Source of the DNA: JADGQM01 sp964505935
GTDB lineage: Bacteria > Desulfobacterota > Syntrophobacteria > Syntrophobacterales > Syntrophobacteraceae
Reading direction: 5' to 3'
NCBI GenBank assembly: GCA_964505935.1
Contig: CAZDKX010000002.1
Location: 8,195 to 72,194, forward strand
DNA length: 64,000 nucleotides
How positions within the stretch are numbered: position 1 is the stretch's first letter; every line of letters begins with the position of its first letter. Made by a program: the position numbers and the translations under genes. The notes beneath the pieces are model-generated. The model was not told where the DNA came from, made no database searches, and saw only the letters and a list, made by a program, of their open reading frames with translations. Positions 1 to 8,852 of the stretch are shown here, in pieces.

Positions 1-16
1 AACAATAAAGAACGTT

Positions 17-1237
17 TTACCGTCCTCCTCTCGAGACAACATCGGCCAACTGGAAGATCGGCATATACATGGCCACCAGGATGCCGCCGATGGTGACGCC
101 GAGGAAGATCATCAAAAGCGGTTCAAGGAGCGAGGTCAGTGCTTCGACCGTGGCATCCACCTCGTCATCGTAAAAATCGGCGATCTTCTCGAGCATGCTG
201 TCGAGCGCCCCGGTCGCTTCCCCCACGGCAATCATCCTGGTCACCATGGGGGGAAAGACCTTGGTATCCTCCAGCGGCTCAGCTACTGATCGACCTTCCG
301 CGATGGCGCTCCGGGATTCCCGGATAGCCTCTTCAATCACCGCGTTGCCGGCGGTGTTGGCCACAATATTCAGCGCGTCCAGAATGGGCACGCCGCTGCT
401 GAGCAGGGTCCCCAGGGTGCGACTGAAACGCGCGACCGCGACCTTGCGAATGAGCATCCCAAAGACTGGAGACCGCAGGACCAGGCGATCTGTTAAAAGT
501 CTCCCTCTGGGATTTTTGCGGATTCTCCGAATGAGGAATACCAGCAGGATGATCCCCAGGATCACCCAGTAAAAGTAACGTTTGGAAAAGTCACTGACGT
601 TGATGACGAATTGGGTCAGGGGCGGGAGCTTCACGCCCGCATCGAGAAAGAGCCCGGTAAATACCGGAATGACATAGATGAGGATGACGGCGATGACACA
701 CACGGCGATCGTCACCACAATCGCTGGATAGGTGAGCGCTCCCTTAACCTTCTTCTTCAATTTCGCCAGTTTTTCGATGTAGACCGCCAGACGGTTCAAA
801 ATGATATCGAGAATACCACCCGCTTCTCCTGCCGCAACCATGTGAACAAAGAGGTGATCAAAGACTTTCGGATGCTTCCTGATCGCATCGGAGAAGGTGG
901 CCCCTCCCTCGACATCCCTTTTGATTTCCTTGAGAATACTTTTAAAAGTCTTGTTCTCCTGCTGGTCCCGCAGGATTTCAAGGCTCTGTACCAGGGGCAG
1001 ACCGGCATTGATCAGGGTGGCGAACTGGCGCACAAAAACCACCAGATCTTTTTCCGTGACCTTGGTCTGCAGGAAAGGCACGTATTCGAGCAGGTCTTTG
1101 GGCTTGGCTTTGAAGCTCGTGATGGTGATTCCCTTACGCACCACAAACTGACGAGCAATGGTGGGATTGTCCGCTTCGACCTCACCGGTCTGCTTTTTCC
1201 CTCGCCGATCCGTTCCCTTCCAAATGTAGACGGGCAT
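17..1237 (-). CDS. pilC: Type IV pilus inner-membrane platform protein PilC
   Basis: This 406-residue protein is a GspF/PilC-family polytopic platform that sits under the pilus fibre and couples the assembly and retraction ATPases to pilin movement. Two homologous T2SSF domains are visible, at about residues 70-193 and 273-395. Each carries the family's G-x-GE-x-G turn (AAGEAGG and AVGEATG) and ends in hydrophobic segments. The usual length of the family is about 400 residues, so the gene looks complete. It lies 28 bases downstream of pilB on the same strand, consistent with a pilB-pilC operon. The stop is 17 bases from the window edge, so further pil genes may lie outside. The family assignment is strong; pilus versus type II secretion use rests on the pairing with a PilB-like ATPase. 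Confidence 0.93.
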   Translation of the reverse strand: MPVYIWKGTDRRGKKQTGEVEADNPTIARQFVVRKGITITSFKAKPKDLLEYVPFLQTKVTEKDLVVFVRQFATLINAGLPLVQSLEILRDQQENKTFKSILKEIKRDVEGGATFSDAIRKHPKVFDHLFVHMVAAGEAGGILDIILNRLAVYIEKLAKLKKKVKGALTYPAIVVTIAVCVIAVILIYVIPVFTGLFLDAGVKLPPLTQFVINVSDFSKRYFYWVILGIILLVFLIRRIRKNPRGRLLTDRLVLRSPVFGMLIRKVAVARFSRTLGTLLSSGVPILDALNIVANTAGNAVIEEAIRESRSAIAEGRSVAEPLEDTKVFPPMVTRMIAVGEATGALDSMLEKIADFYDDEVDATVEALTSLLEPLLMIFLGVTIGGILVAMYMPIFQLADVVSRGGR

Positions 1238-1265
1238 GGACAGTCCTCGCTATGATGGATAGCAC

Positions 1266-2960
1266 CTAGTCCTTGGCCGAACAGCGCAGGACCTCGCTGA
1301 TCGAGGTAACCCCTTCCATGAGCTTCTTGATCCCGCTTTGGCGAAGGGTCAGCATGCCGAGGTTGATGGCCTCCCGCTTGATTTCCGGGGCCGAGGCCCC
1401 GATCAGCACCATCTCCCTGATCTTCTCGTGCATGGCCATGACTTCATAAAGCGCGATCCGCCCTCGATATCCGGTCCCACTGCATTCCGCACAACCCTTC
1501 CCCCGGTAGCAGACAAAAGAGTCCACTTCCTCTGCCCTCACCCCCAGATCGACCAGCGCCTCACGCGGGACCTCTTCCACCATGCGACATTCGGGACAGA
1601 TGCGCCGCACCAGCCTTTGCGCGAGCACCAGGTTGACGGCGGAAGAGACCAGGAATGACTCGACCCCCATATTGAGCAACCTCACAATGGTGCTTGAGGC
1701 ATCATTCGTATGCACCGTGCTGAGCACGAGATGTCCGGTCAAGGCCGCCTTAATCGCCACTTCAGCCGTTTCAAAGTCCCTGATTTCCCCCACCATGATG
1801 ACGTCAGGGTCCTGCCGCAGGAACGACCTCAGAGCAGCGGCAAAGTTCAAGCCAATCGCCTCATGGATGTGGACCTGGTTAATTCCGGAAAGACTGTATT
1901 CGACGGGATCTTCAGCCGTCAGAATATTGTGGCTGACCCGGTTGAGTTCCGAAAGGGCACTGTAAAGCGTGGTCGTCTTGCCGCTGCCGGTCGGCCCCGT
2001 TACCAGGATCATGCCGTAGGGCTGATTGATCGCCTCACGAAATGCCTGAAACTGGCTTTCCTCAAAGCCGAGCTTGGTCATATCAAGCTGCAGCCCGGTC
2101 TTGTCCAGAAGCCTGAGCACCACTTTTTCGCCAAAGAGGGTAGGCATCACGGACACGCGGAACTCCATCTCCCGCCCTCGGGCTTTGAGCTTGATGCGGC
2201 CATCCTGAGGCAGCCGCCGTTCCGCAATGTCCAATCGACTCATGATTTTGAGGCGGGACACCACAGCATTTCTCAGCTGCAGGGGGGGCCGCATCATCTC
2301 GTATAGCACGCCGTCAAGTCGAAAGCGCACCCGCAGCGATTTCTCGTAGGGTTCAACATGGATATCGCTGGCCTGCTTCCGAATCGCATCCATGAGGATG
2401 TGATTGACCAGTTTCACCACCGGCGCCTGCTCAGCAGCGTCCTCCAGGAACGATATGTCCATTTCCTGAGAAGAGTCCACCACGTCCACATCCACATCAT
2501 CTCTCAGGCGGTCGAGCACTTCGTCGATATTTTCATCTCCGGTCTGGTATCGACTCAACACTCGCTTGATAACGGCTTCGGAAGCGACGTGGACCTGGAT
2601 ATTCTTCCTGGTCAAAAAACGGATGTCGTCAATGACGAAGAGATTGCCGGGATCAGCCATGGCCACATTGAGGGTGTGACCCATCAAGCCAAAAGGAACC
2701 GCCTGATATTTCAACGCAATCTCGGGAGGGATGAGGCTGATGATCTCCTGCGGAATGGTCAAACGCGAAGGGTTTACCGATGGCACATGGAACTGTCGGG
2801 CCAGAAATTCCACCAGCACTTCATCGCTGATGAACCCCATCTTGATCAAAACGGCCCCAACTCGCTCCCCGCCGTGCCGCTGCTCTTCAAGCGCCCGGTT
2901 GAGTTGTTCGGCTTCGATCAACCCTTCCTGGAGCAACAACTCCCCCAGCTTCTTGGCCAC
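1266..2960 (-). CDS. pilB: Type IV pilus assembly ATPase PilB
   Basis: This 564-residue cytoplasmic hexameric ATPase drives pilus extension. The N-terminal T2SSE_N/MshEN-like domain occupies about residues 1-150 and the ATPase core about 170-555. The core shows Walker A (GPTGSGKTTT), the Asp box (TAEDPVEY), Walker B (VGEIRD) and the His box (STVHTNDA). A zinc-binding CPEC...CAEC pair lies near residues 460-495. The start is a GTG at 2960, preceded by GAGG at suitable spacing; the protein begins MAKKLGELLLQEG, typical of the family. A large GC-rich palindromic repeat lies just upstream at 2996-3077. pilC follows after 28 bases. The four nucleotide-binding motifs and the C4 zinc site separate it from retraction ATPases (PilT), which are shorter. 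Confidence 0.94.
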   Translation of the reverse strand: MAKKLGELLLQEGLIEAEQLNRALEEQRHGGERVGAVLIKMGFISDEVLVEFLARQFHVPSVNPSRLTIPQEIISLIPPEIALKYQAVPFGLMGHTLNVAMADPGNLFVIDDIRFLTRKNIQVHVASEAVIKRVLSRYQTGDENIDEVLDRLRDDVDVDVVDSSQEMDISFLEDAAEQAPVVKLVNHILMDAIRKQASDIHVEPYEKSLRVRFRLDGVLYEMMRPPLQLRNAVVSRLKIMSRLDIAERRLPQDGRIKLKARGREMEFRVSVMPTLFGEKVVLRLLDKTGLQLDMTKLGFEESQFQAFREAINQPYGMILVTGPTGSGKTTTLYSALSELNRVSHNILTAEDPVEYSLSGINQVHIHEAIGLNFAAALRSFLRQDPDVIMVGEIRDFETAEVAIKAALTGHLVLSTVHTNDASSTIVRLLNMGVESFLVSSAVNLVLAQRLVRRICPECRMVEEVPREALVDLGVRAEEVDSFVCYRGKGCAECSGTGYRGRIALYEVMAMHEKIREMVLIGASAPEIKREAINLGMLTLRQSGIKKLMEGVTSISEVLRCSAKD

Positions 2961-2995
2961 CCGCGGATACCTCTATTGTTGACTCAGGCGATGTG

Positions 2996-3077
2996 ATTCC
3001 CCCTTGAGGGGGGTAGGGGGGGTGTAAGGAGTTGTATGTGCGCCAAAGACACCCCCCTTCCCCCTCAAGGGGGGAAT
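2996..3077. repeat. Long G/C-run inverted repeat, family A copy 1
   Basis: The arms read ATTCCCCCTTGAGGGGG on the left and the matching complement ending CAAGGGGGGAAT on the right. Each arm also contains its own smaller palindrome. Related copies lie at about 29918-30000 and 47823-47930. It fills most of the 302-base gap between the pilB start and the PxxKW gene. Confidence 0.7.
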
Positions 3078-3262
3078 TTGTTCTGTGCGAGTTCCCTATT
3101 TCAACAACATTCATGCCTTTCCCCGGCAGCACCGCACCCAGGTTTTGTCCAGGACCTAAAAAAACCTCAGCAAGGCCTTGACAGCCGTAGCATCCTGGTT
3201 TATATGCGCTGCACTCTCCTTCGGGAGAGTTAATAATAATACCAGAATTGGAGGTAATTGTC

Positions 3263-3550
3263 ATGATTTGTGCAACCTTGAAGGCGGGGACCGACTGTGC
3301 CTTTATGACGAAAGCGGGGTGTGGGTTCAACGGCGGTTCCTGCAAGCCGGTGGTCGAGCAATGTGAGGGCTGCCAGCGAGTCATGGACCTGCCCTCGGGC
3401 AAGTACTGCAGCAGTTTTCCAAATCCTGCCAGCAAGTGGAAAACCAGTCAGTGCAACTTTGCGACCCATTCGAAGTTGGATTCACAGAGCCAACAGCAGG
3501 CCAAGATCAATCCCTTGAAGGCTTCCAAGAGAAGTACCAAACGGAAGTAG
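3263..3550 (+). CDS. PxxKW family cysteine-rich protein
   Basis: This is a small protein of 95 residues beginning MICATLKAGTDC. It has ten cysteines, several in C-x2-C spacing (CEGC), and the PASKW segment that names the PxxKW family, followed by a basic Ser/Gln/Lys-rich tail. The ATG at 3263 is chosen because GGAGGT at 3250-3255 sits seven bases upstream; an in-frame TTG at 3248 overlaps the ribosome-binding site itself. The family is known mainly from sulfate-reducing and syntrophic deltaproteobacteria and has no established function. The cysteines suggest metal or iron-sulfur binding, which is inference. It has its own strand and spacing and does not appear to be part of the pil operon. 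Confidence 0.8.
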   Translation: MICATLKAGTDCAFMTKAGCGFNGGSCKPVVEQCEGCQRVMDLPSGKYCSSFPNPASKWKTSQCNFATHSKLDSQSQQQAKINPLKASKRSTKRK

Positions 3551-3840
3551 GATGCGGCCGGTTTGTGAGAGCGGGCTTCTTGACATCACGCTGGAGTCAT
3601 GCTCTCACCAAAGCCATCCTCCTGTCGCGCAATTTCCACCTCGCCCCCCTCCGGGGAGCCCTCCGGCGAAATTCTCTATTTTCATTTGACTTCTTTCATT
3701 TCGGTCGTTATGGGATAACTGCTTTGCGGCGGCCCGCTACTCACCGTAATTCAGGCGGGACGCCGGCAACTCCCGGCGTTTCTTGACATTGGTCTCCGAC
3801 CAGTATTCACCTTTTTCGTGCAAGAGAGGGACCCACAACT
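3551..3840 (+). promoter_or_regulatory. Leader region of porAB with candidate promoter and hairpin
   Basis: This 290-base gap precedes porA. TTGACT at 3686-3691 and TATGGG at 3709-3714 are 17 bases apart and make a plausible sigma-70-type promoter. A GC hairpin with arms CGCCGG (3761-3766) and CCGGCG (3773-3778), followed by TTTCTT, lies between that promoter and the gene, and a second TTGACA occurs at 3783-3788. The hairpin could be an attenuator or the end of an upstream transcript. None of this is proven; the elements were picked by eye. Confidence 0.3.
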
Positions 3841-5049
3841 GTGGCACAAACACTCATACTCACTGGTAATCAGACGGCAGCGCTGGCTGCAAAGCTCTGC
3901 CGTGTCCAGGTGGTCGCCGCCTACCCCATCACCCCCCAGTCAAGCATTCCGGAAGTATTGTCACAGGACGTGGAACGGGGAGAACTTCAGGCAGAATTCG
4001 TTCGCGTCGAGAGCGAACATTCCGCCATGGGGGTGTGCATCTCCGCCTCACTGGTGGGCGCCAGAGTCTTCACCGCCACCGCCGCCAATGGTCTGGCCTA
4101 TATGCACGAACAGCTTCACTGGGCGGCAGGCGCCCGGGTGCCCATTGTGATGCCGGTGACCAACCGCGGGCTGGGAGCACCCTGGACGATTCTGAATGAC
4201 ATGCAGGACACGGTCTCGCAGCGTGATACCGGGTGGATGCAGTTCTATTGCATGACCAACCAGGAAATTCTCGATCAGATCATCCTGGCCTATAAGGTCG
4301 CCGAGCAGGTAATGATACCGATCATGGTCTGTTTCGACGGCTTCCGGCTCTCTCACACCATGATGCCCGTGACCATCCCGTCACCGGATGAAGTGGACGC
4401 TTTCCTGCCTGCCTATCGCTTACCGTATCGGCTGGACCCGGAAGTGCCGGTCAACATCAACCCGGTGGTGATGACCGACCCCCTGCCCGGCCCGGACGGT
4501 ACCCTTTGCCCAAGCTACATGGGATTTCGCCGGCGTTTGCAGGAGACCTTCGAGGGGGCTGCCGAGATCATTGCTGCCGCCGGCAGGGATTTTCAGACGG
4601 TATTCGGCCGCTCCTACGAAGACCCACTCTATCGATACCATACCCAGGACGCCCGGTTCCTGTTTGTCACCATGGGCTCACTCGCCAGTGAAGCGAGTGA
4701 AGCGGTTGATCTCCTGCGCGAGCGTGGGACACCCGCGGGCGTCATTGGGGCGCGGGTGTTCCGTCCATTCCCGAGTCGGGCCCTGGCTCAGGCCGCAGCC
4801 GATGCCGAAGCGCTCATTGTTCTCGAGAAAGCCATCAGCTACGGTTATGAAGGGGCCCTGGCAACCGAACTGAAGGGCGCCCTCTTCAGCCACGATGGCC
4901 GCCGGCCCGTGGTCTATAATTACATCCTGGGCCTGGGGGGCAAGGACGTCAACCCTGCCGATCTCCTGGAAGCCGCGGAAGACACCCTGCTGGGCCTCGA
5001 ACAAGGGAAACCCCAGGAGCATTCTCGCTGGATCGGCTCCGGAGTATGA
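3841..5049 (+). CDS. porA: Pyruvate:ferredoxin oxidoreductase, alpha subunit
   Basis: This 402-residue subunit belongs to the PorA/VorA family of 2-oxoacid:acceptor oxidoreductases, which decarboxylate pyruvate oxidatively to acetyl-CoA with ferredoxin as acceptor, or run the reaction in reverse. The N-terminal pyrimidine-binding domain shows the hallmark AAYPITPQSS and the Glu-containing VESEHSAMG segment. A transketolase C-terminal-like domain II covers about residues 265-370. The start is GTG at 3841 with GAGAGGG about ten bases upstream. The stop overlaps the porB start by four bases (ATGA), which implies translational coupling. Gamma and delta subunit genes are not adjacent, so they must be elsewhere or the enzyme is a simplified two-gene type. 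Pyruvate as substrate is the likeliest call but is not fixed by sequence. Confidence 0.88.
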   Translation: MAQTLILTGNQTAALAAKLCRVQVVAAYPITPQSSIPEVLSQDVERGELQAEFVRVESEHSAMGVCISASLVGARVFTATAANGLAYMHEQLHWAAGARVPIVMPVTNRGLGAPWTILNDMQDTVSQRDTGWMQFYCMTNQEILDQIILAYKVAEQVMIPIMVCFDGFRLSHTMMPVTIPSPDEVDAFLPAYRLPYRLDPEVPVNINPVVMTDPLPGPDGTLCPSYMGFRRRLQETFEGAAEIIAAAGRDFQTVFGRSYEDPLYRYHTQDARFLFVTMGSLASEASEAVDLLRERGTPAGVIGARVFRPFPSRALAQAAADAEALIVLEKAISYGYEGALATELKGALFSHDGRRPVVYNYILGLGGKDVNPADLLEAAEDTLLGLEQGKPQEHSRWIGSGV

Positions 5050-5987
5050 TGCAAACCATTCAAGAGGAAGCACCGACAACGATGACCACAACAACAGCGA
5101 TTCTAGACCTCCCTGAACTAGAATATATCCAGCCGGGAACACGGACTTGTGCCGGTTGCGGGTTACCGATCGCCTATCGCTACATGCTCAAGGCCCTGGG
5201 TCCCAAGACCATCATGACGCACCCGGCGTGCTGTCTCACGATCCTCCACGGCATCTACCCCAAAACCCCTGTCGCCATCAATGCCGTCAACAATACCTTT
5301 GCCAGCACGGCCGCCTCGGCATCGGGACTGGTGGCAGGTCTCAAAGCCACCGGCCAGGATGACTTTACCGTACTCGCCATGGCCGGCGATGGCGGCACCT
5401 TTGATATGGGCATCCAGGCGCTCAGTGGCGCCGCCGAGCGTGAGACCGACTTTATCTATGTCTGCTATGACAACGAAGCTTACATGAATACCGGGGTTCA
5501 GCGTTCGAGCGCCACGCCGGCAGGCGCCACCACCACCACGACCGCGGTCATCCCCAAGGAGCAACCGAAGAAGGATTTCCTGCAAATCATGGAAGCCCAT
5601 CACTTGGCTTATCTCGCTTCGGCATGCTCCTCCTACCCCGGCGACATTTATCACAAATTTCTCAAGGCCAAGAGCATCACGGGGACGCGGTTCATCCATC
5701 TCAGCGTGCCCTGTCCGGCCGGATGGGCCTTTCCCACCAAGGACACCATCAAGGTCGGGCGACTGGCGGTGGAATCCGGGGTGGTCGTCCTCTATGAAGT
5801 CGAAAAAGGGACGTTCCGGCTGACGGGGAAGTCTCTCAGCATGGCACGGAGCGGACGGAAGCGTCCGGTTGAAGAGTATTTACAACTCCAGGGACGTTTC
5901 AAAAAGATGAGTGCGCAGCAGATTGCCGACTTCCAGCGCCAGGTGGATGAACGGTGGGACGAACTGATGAAGCGGGCGGAACTGTAA
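5046..5987 (+). CDS. porB: Pyruvate:ferredoxin oxidoreductase, beta (TPP-binding) subunit
   Basis: This is the thiamine-diphosphate and [4Fe-4S]-binding subunit, 313 residues. Conserved cysteines occur at CAGCG (about residues 35-38), in the THPACC segment, and towards the C-terminus in VPCPAGW. The TPP motif starts at GDGG (about residue 115) and continues through the metal-binding YDNEAYMNTG segment. The family is usually 290-320 residues, so it is full length. The ATG at 5046 overlaps the porA stop; a second in-frame ATG immediately follows. Transcription probably ends in the large palindrome at 6025-6112, which separates it from the convergent fabH operon. Confidence 0.9.
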   Translation: MMQTIQEEAPTTMTTTTAILDLPELEYIQPGTRTCAGCGLPIAYRYMLKALGPKTIMTHPACCLTILHGIYPKTPVAINAVNNTFASTAASASGLVAGLKATGQDDFTVLAMAGDGGTFDMGIQALSGAAERETDFIYVCYDNEAYMNTGVQRSSATPAGATTTTTAVIPKEQPKKDFLQIMEAHHLAYLASACSSYPGDIYHKFLKAKSITGTRFIHLSVPCPAGWAFPTKDTIKVGRLAVESGVVVLYEVEKGTFRLTGKSLSMARSGRKRPVEEYLQLQGRFKKMSAQQIADFQRQVDERWDELMKRAEL

Positions 5988-6024
5988 GTCCAGTCCGGGA
6001 TCAGACGCCACGTCGATACGTGCT

Positions 6025-6112
6025 CGCTCGTCATTCCCGCAATCTTTAAGCGGGAATCCAAGAGATTTGCCCATTCTGGATTCCCGCTAGAAGCACCCGG
6101 GAATGACGAGCG
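6025..6112. repeat. REP-like palindrome, family B copy 1
   Basis: Two perfect 15-base arms (CGCTCGTCATTCCCG at 6025-6039 and its complement at 6098-6112) enclose two smaller hairpins built on ATTCCCGC/GCGGGAAT. It sits between convergent porB and fabH and could act as a bidirectional terminator. Related copies lie at 35297-35380 and 47718-47757. The core resembles the ATTCCC...GGGAAT repeats known from several bacterial genomes. Confidence 0.75.
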
Positions 6113-6161
6113 GAGTTCGGACACTCATTGGTGCGGAGCTATAATTAGCCGAGAGCCGGCC

Positions 6162-7166
6162 TCACTCCCACCAGCGCGTGAGGACGCTGCCCCAGGTGAA
6201 GCCGGCACCAAACGCTGACATCACCAGGTAGTCTCCCTTCTTCACGCGTTTTTCCTCCACCACCACGTCGTAGAGGCAAAGCGGGATGGTACCCGCCGTG
6301 GTATTGGCATACCGCTCGATATTCACGACCACCTTACCGGGTTCCAGCCCCATGCGGTTGGCGCTGGCATCAATGATGCGAAGGTTGGCCTGGTGCGGCA
6401 GAAAGAAGGCCACATCCCTGCCGCTCAGGCCGTTCTTTTCCAGGATCTGGACCGATACGTTGGCCATTTCCTTTACTGCAAATTTGAACACCTGCTGGCC
6501 TTCCTGATAAACGTAGTGCTCCTTGTTCTTGACCGTCTCAAAGCTTGAGGGCCGGCGACTGCCTCCCGCCTTCATATGCAGGTGCTTGCCCCCTGAGCCG
6601 TCCACGCGGTGGATGAAGTCCAAAACCCCATACCCAGGTTCAGGACAAGGCTCCAAAAGGACCGCGCCGGCCGCATCCCCGAACAGGACACAGGTATTGC
6701 GATCCTCATAATCGACAATGCTGCTCATGACGTCGCTGCCGATCACCAGGACCTTTTCATAGCGCCCCGATTCGATCATCTGGACGCCCGCGGTGAGCGC
6801 AAAGATGAACCCCGAGCAGCCGGCCGAGAGATCAAAGCCCCAGGCGTGAGTGGCGCCGATACCCTCCTGCACCAGGCAGGCCGTGGCAGGGTAAAACATA
6901 TCGGGGGTCACGGTCCCCAGAATGATGGCATCGACTTCGGCGGGAGCCGTTCCACCCCGCTCCAGGCACTCCCTGGCGGCGCGAATGGCCATATAGGAAT
7001 TCCCCAGGCCGGGTTCCAGAATGCGTCGTTCGCGGATACCGGTCCGGGAAAGGATCCACTCGTCCGTCGTGTCCACCATTTTTTCCAGCTCTTGATTGGT
7101 AAGCCGTCGCTCCGGCAGGAATCTCCCCACCGAACGGATGTAAGCATGTCTATTTGGCATCTTCAA
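6162..7166 (-). CDS. fabH: 3-oxoacyl-ACP synthase III (FabH)
   Basis: This 334-residue thiolase-fold condensing enzyme starts type II fatty-acid synthesis by joining acetyl-CoA with malonyl-ACP. The catalytic Cys lies in DLSAGCSGF, the His in FLPHQAN and the Asn in YANTTAG, so the triad is complete. The length fits the family (about 320-335). The open frame begins with a TTG at 7166 spaced nine bases from GGAG; an ATG two codons later (7160) is the other possible start. The gene lies 12 bases after the SDR gene, whose stop precedes the putative ribosome-binding site. A secondary-metabolism KAS III role is possible, but the short N-terminus and motifs are those of housekeeping FabH. Confidence 0.92.
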   Translation of the reverse strand: MKMPNRHAYIRSVGRFLPERRLTNQELEKMVDTTDEWILSRTGIRERRILEPGLGNSYMAIRAARECLERGGTAPAEVDAIILGTVTPDMFYPATACLVQEGIGATHAWGFDLSAGCSGFIFALTAGVQMIESGRYEKVLVIGSDVMSSIVDYEDRNTCVLFGDAAGAVLLEPCPEPGYGVLDFIHRVDGSGGKHLHMKAGGSRRPSSFETVKNKEHYVYQEGQQVFKFAVKEMANVSVQILEKNGLSGRDVAFFLPHQANLRIIDASANRMGLEPGKVVVNIERYANTTAGTIPLCLYDVVVEEKRVKKGDYLVMSAFGAGFTWGSVLTRWWE

Positions 7167-7178
7167 AAGACCGCACTC

Positions 7179-7970
7179 CTACATGATTCCTTTGTAGTAT
7201 CCCCCATCAATCTGGATGGAGGCACCGGTAATATAGCCCGAACGTTCCGAAGCAAGAAAAGTGACCAGGGCGGCAAAGTCTTCGGGGGTCCCCAGACGTC
7301 CCATGGGAATCGTGGCCGTCCAGCCCTGGATAATCGCTTCCGGCGTGGTCCCTTTCTTTTGGGCGACATCGATGGAGAGTTTGCGCACCCGCTCCGTCAT
7401 GGTGTAACCGGGACAGACATTGTTCACCGTGATGTTGAAAGGTGCCAGTTCATTGGAGAGCGTCTTGGCAAAACCGATCACTCCGGAGCGGACGGTATTG
7501 GAAAGGATGAGTCCATCGATGGGCTGCTTGACCGAGATGGAGGTCATATTGATGACACGGCCCCAGCGCTTTTCTTTCATGATGGGGACAGCCTCGCGGG
7601 TCATCAGGATCGTGCTCATGAGGTTCAGCCTGATCCCCAGCTGCCATTGCTCTTCATCGACTTCCAGAAAGGTCCTGTCCGGAGGGCCGCCGGCATTGTT
7701 GACCAGAATGTCCACCGTGCCAAAGTGTTCGATCCCTTTGCGCACAAACCCCCTGGCGTCTTCAGCTTTGCTCAGGTCCACCGGAATGCCGATCACCTCC
7801 CCCGCACCCGCCTGGCGGATTTCGCTTACCGCCTGGGGCAGCTCGGGATCGTCGAGCGCGCAAATAGCAACCTTCGCCCCTTCGCGGCTCAACTCCAGGG
7901 CCACCGCCTTGCCCAGACCCTGGCTCGCTCCTGCGACCAAAGCCACCCTGCCCTTCAAACCCAATTCCAT
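7179..7970 (-). CDS. SDR-family oxidoreductase with atypical active site
   Basis: This 263-residue Rossmann protein begins with the cofactor loop GASQGLG and contains the NNAGG segment typical of short-chain dehydrogenases. The active-site Ser is present (NMTSISV). The usual Tyr-x3-Lys is replaced: the aligned stretch reads LSNTVRSG, giving Ser and Arg where Tyr and Lys are expected. This matches the FabG-like SDR subgroup known to lack a perfect catalytic tetrad. Its neighbour fabH suggests a link to acyl-ACP metabolism, but classical ketoreductase activity is doubtful. It lies 122 bases downstream of trmN6 and 12 bases upstream of fabH in an apparent four-gene operon. Confidence 0.85.
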   Translation of the reverse strand: MELGLKGRVALVAGASQGLGKAVALELSREGAKVAICALDDPELPQAVSEIRQAGAGEVIGIPVDLSKAEDARGFVRKGIEHFGTVDILVNNAGGPPDRTFLEVDEEQWQLGIRLNLMSTILMTREAVPIMKEKRWGRVINMTSISVKQPIDGLILSNTVRSGVIGFAKTLSNELAPFNITVNNVCPGYTMTERVRKLSIDVAQKKGTTPEAIIQGWTATIPMGRLGTPEDFAALVTFLASERSGYITGASIQIDGGYYKGIM

Positions 7971-8092
7971 GATTGCCTCCCTTTGCCCCCCGGCAGCTTG
8001 ACGAAGGAACGCGTGCGTCTCCTATCGCCAACTTCCAGGCAGCAATCGTTTGTCCTCTCTTGCGAGTCTTCCGCAAGCACCTCTCAGGGCCC

Positions 8093-8824
8093 TCAGCTGC
8101 CTCCAGCTCCTCCTTCATAAAGCAGGCGCATGGCTTCACTGTAGGTCTGATCCACGCCGTAAATGAAGAATGGGGGCTTGATCCGCAATTCTTCACCAGC
8201 CCCTTTCATACTCTCCAGGCACACCAGGCAAGCTCCCGAAGCCACATGGGAGTATATCATCGTAAGTTGCCTCGGACTCAACCCATGCTCCTGCACCGCT
8301 GCCAGCAGGAAAGGCAGTCGCATTGCCGGATAGATAACCGACAGCCTTCCTCCATCGCCCAGCAGATGGCGGGCAGCTTTGCACACGTCCAGGACGGAGG
8401 CTGTCACTTCGTGCCTGGCCACGGCGCGCTGGCGGTCGGGGTTGAGACGGCCGCTCTGAAGGCGCCGGTAGGGCGGATTACTGAGCACGAGGTCAAAGCT
8501 TGCCGCCGAATAACTCCCGGAGATCGTGCGGAAATCGCGCTCCTCAATGGCAACTTTGTCGCTGAATCGATTGGCGATAACGTTCTCCCGGGCCGTCGCT
8601 GCCAACTCCGGCTGGATCTCCAGGCCCACAATCCGCTTTCCCAAGCCGCGATAGGCCAGCATCAGGGGGATCACCCCACACCCGGTCCCCAGATCGGCAA
8701 TGCGGTCCTGTCGGTGCACTTTCGTGAGACCCGCCAGCAGCACCGCATCAATCGAAAACCGATAACCCTTTTTCGGCTGGTGGACGATCAACTTCCCATC
8801 GAAGAGCGTACTGCGCGTCAGCAC
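8093..8824 (-). CDS. TrmN6-like tRNA1(Val) A37 N6-methyltransferase
   Basis: This 243-residue class I SAM-dependent methyltransferase has the GYRFSIDAVLLA segment, the SAM-binding DLGTGCGVI (motif I) and the catalytic NPPY motif (LSNPPYRRL) of amino-group methyltransferases. The arrangement and the Phe/Tyr-rich entry are those of TrmN6 (YfiC), which methylates A37 of tRNA1(Val). The start is GTG at 8824, 28 bases after the DUF1015 gene stop. The C-terminal 40 residues are less conserved. HemK-type protein methyltransferases also carry NPPY but have a different N-terminal domain, so TrmN6 is favoured. Confidence 0.85.
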   Translation of the reverse strand: MLTRSTLFDGKLIVHQPKKGYRFSIDAVLLAGLTKVHRQDRIADLGTGCGVIPLMLAYRGLGKRIVGLEIQPELAATARENVIANRFSDKVAIEERDFRTISGSYSAASFDLVLSNPPYRRLQSGRLNPDRQRAVARHEVTASVLDVCKAARHLLGDGGRLSVIYPAMRLPFLLAAVQEHGLSPRQLTMIYSHVASGACLVCLESMKGAGEELRIKPPFFIYGVDQTYSEAMRLLYEGGAGGS

Positions 8825-8852
8825 CGACGATCAATCCTGCAAACAAGCCCCG

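Noticed and set aside
2887..3435. 182-codon minus-strand open frame upstream of pilB
   Set aside because: It spans the family A repeat and the antisense of the PxxKW gene.
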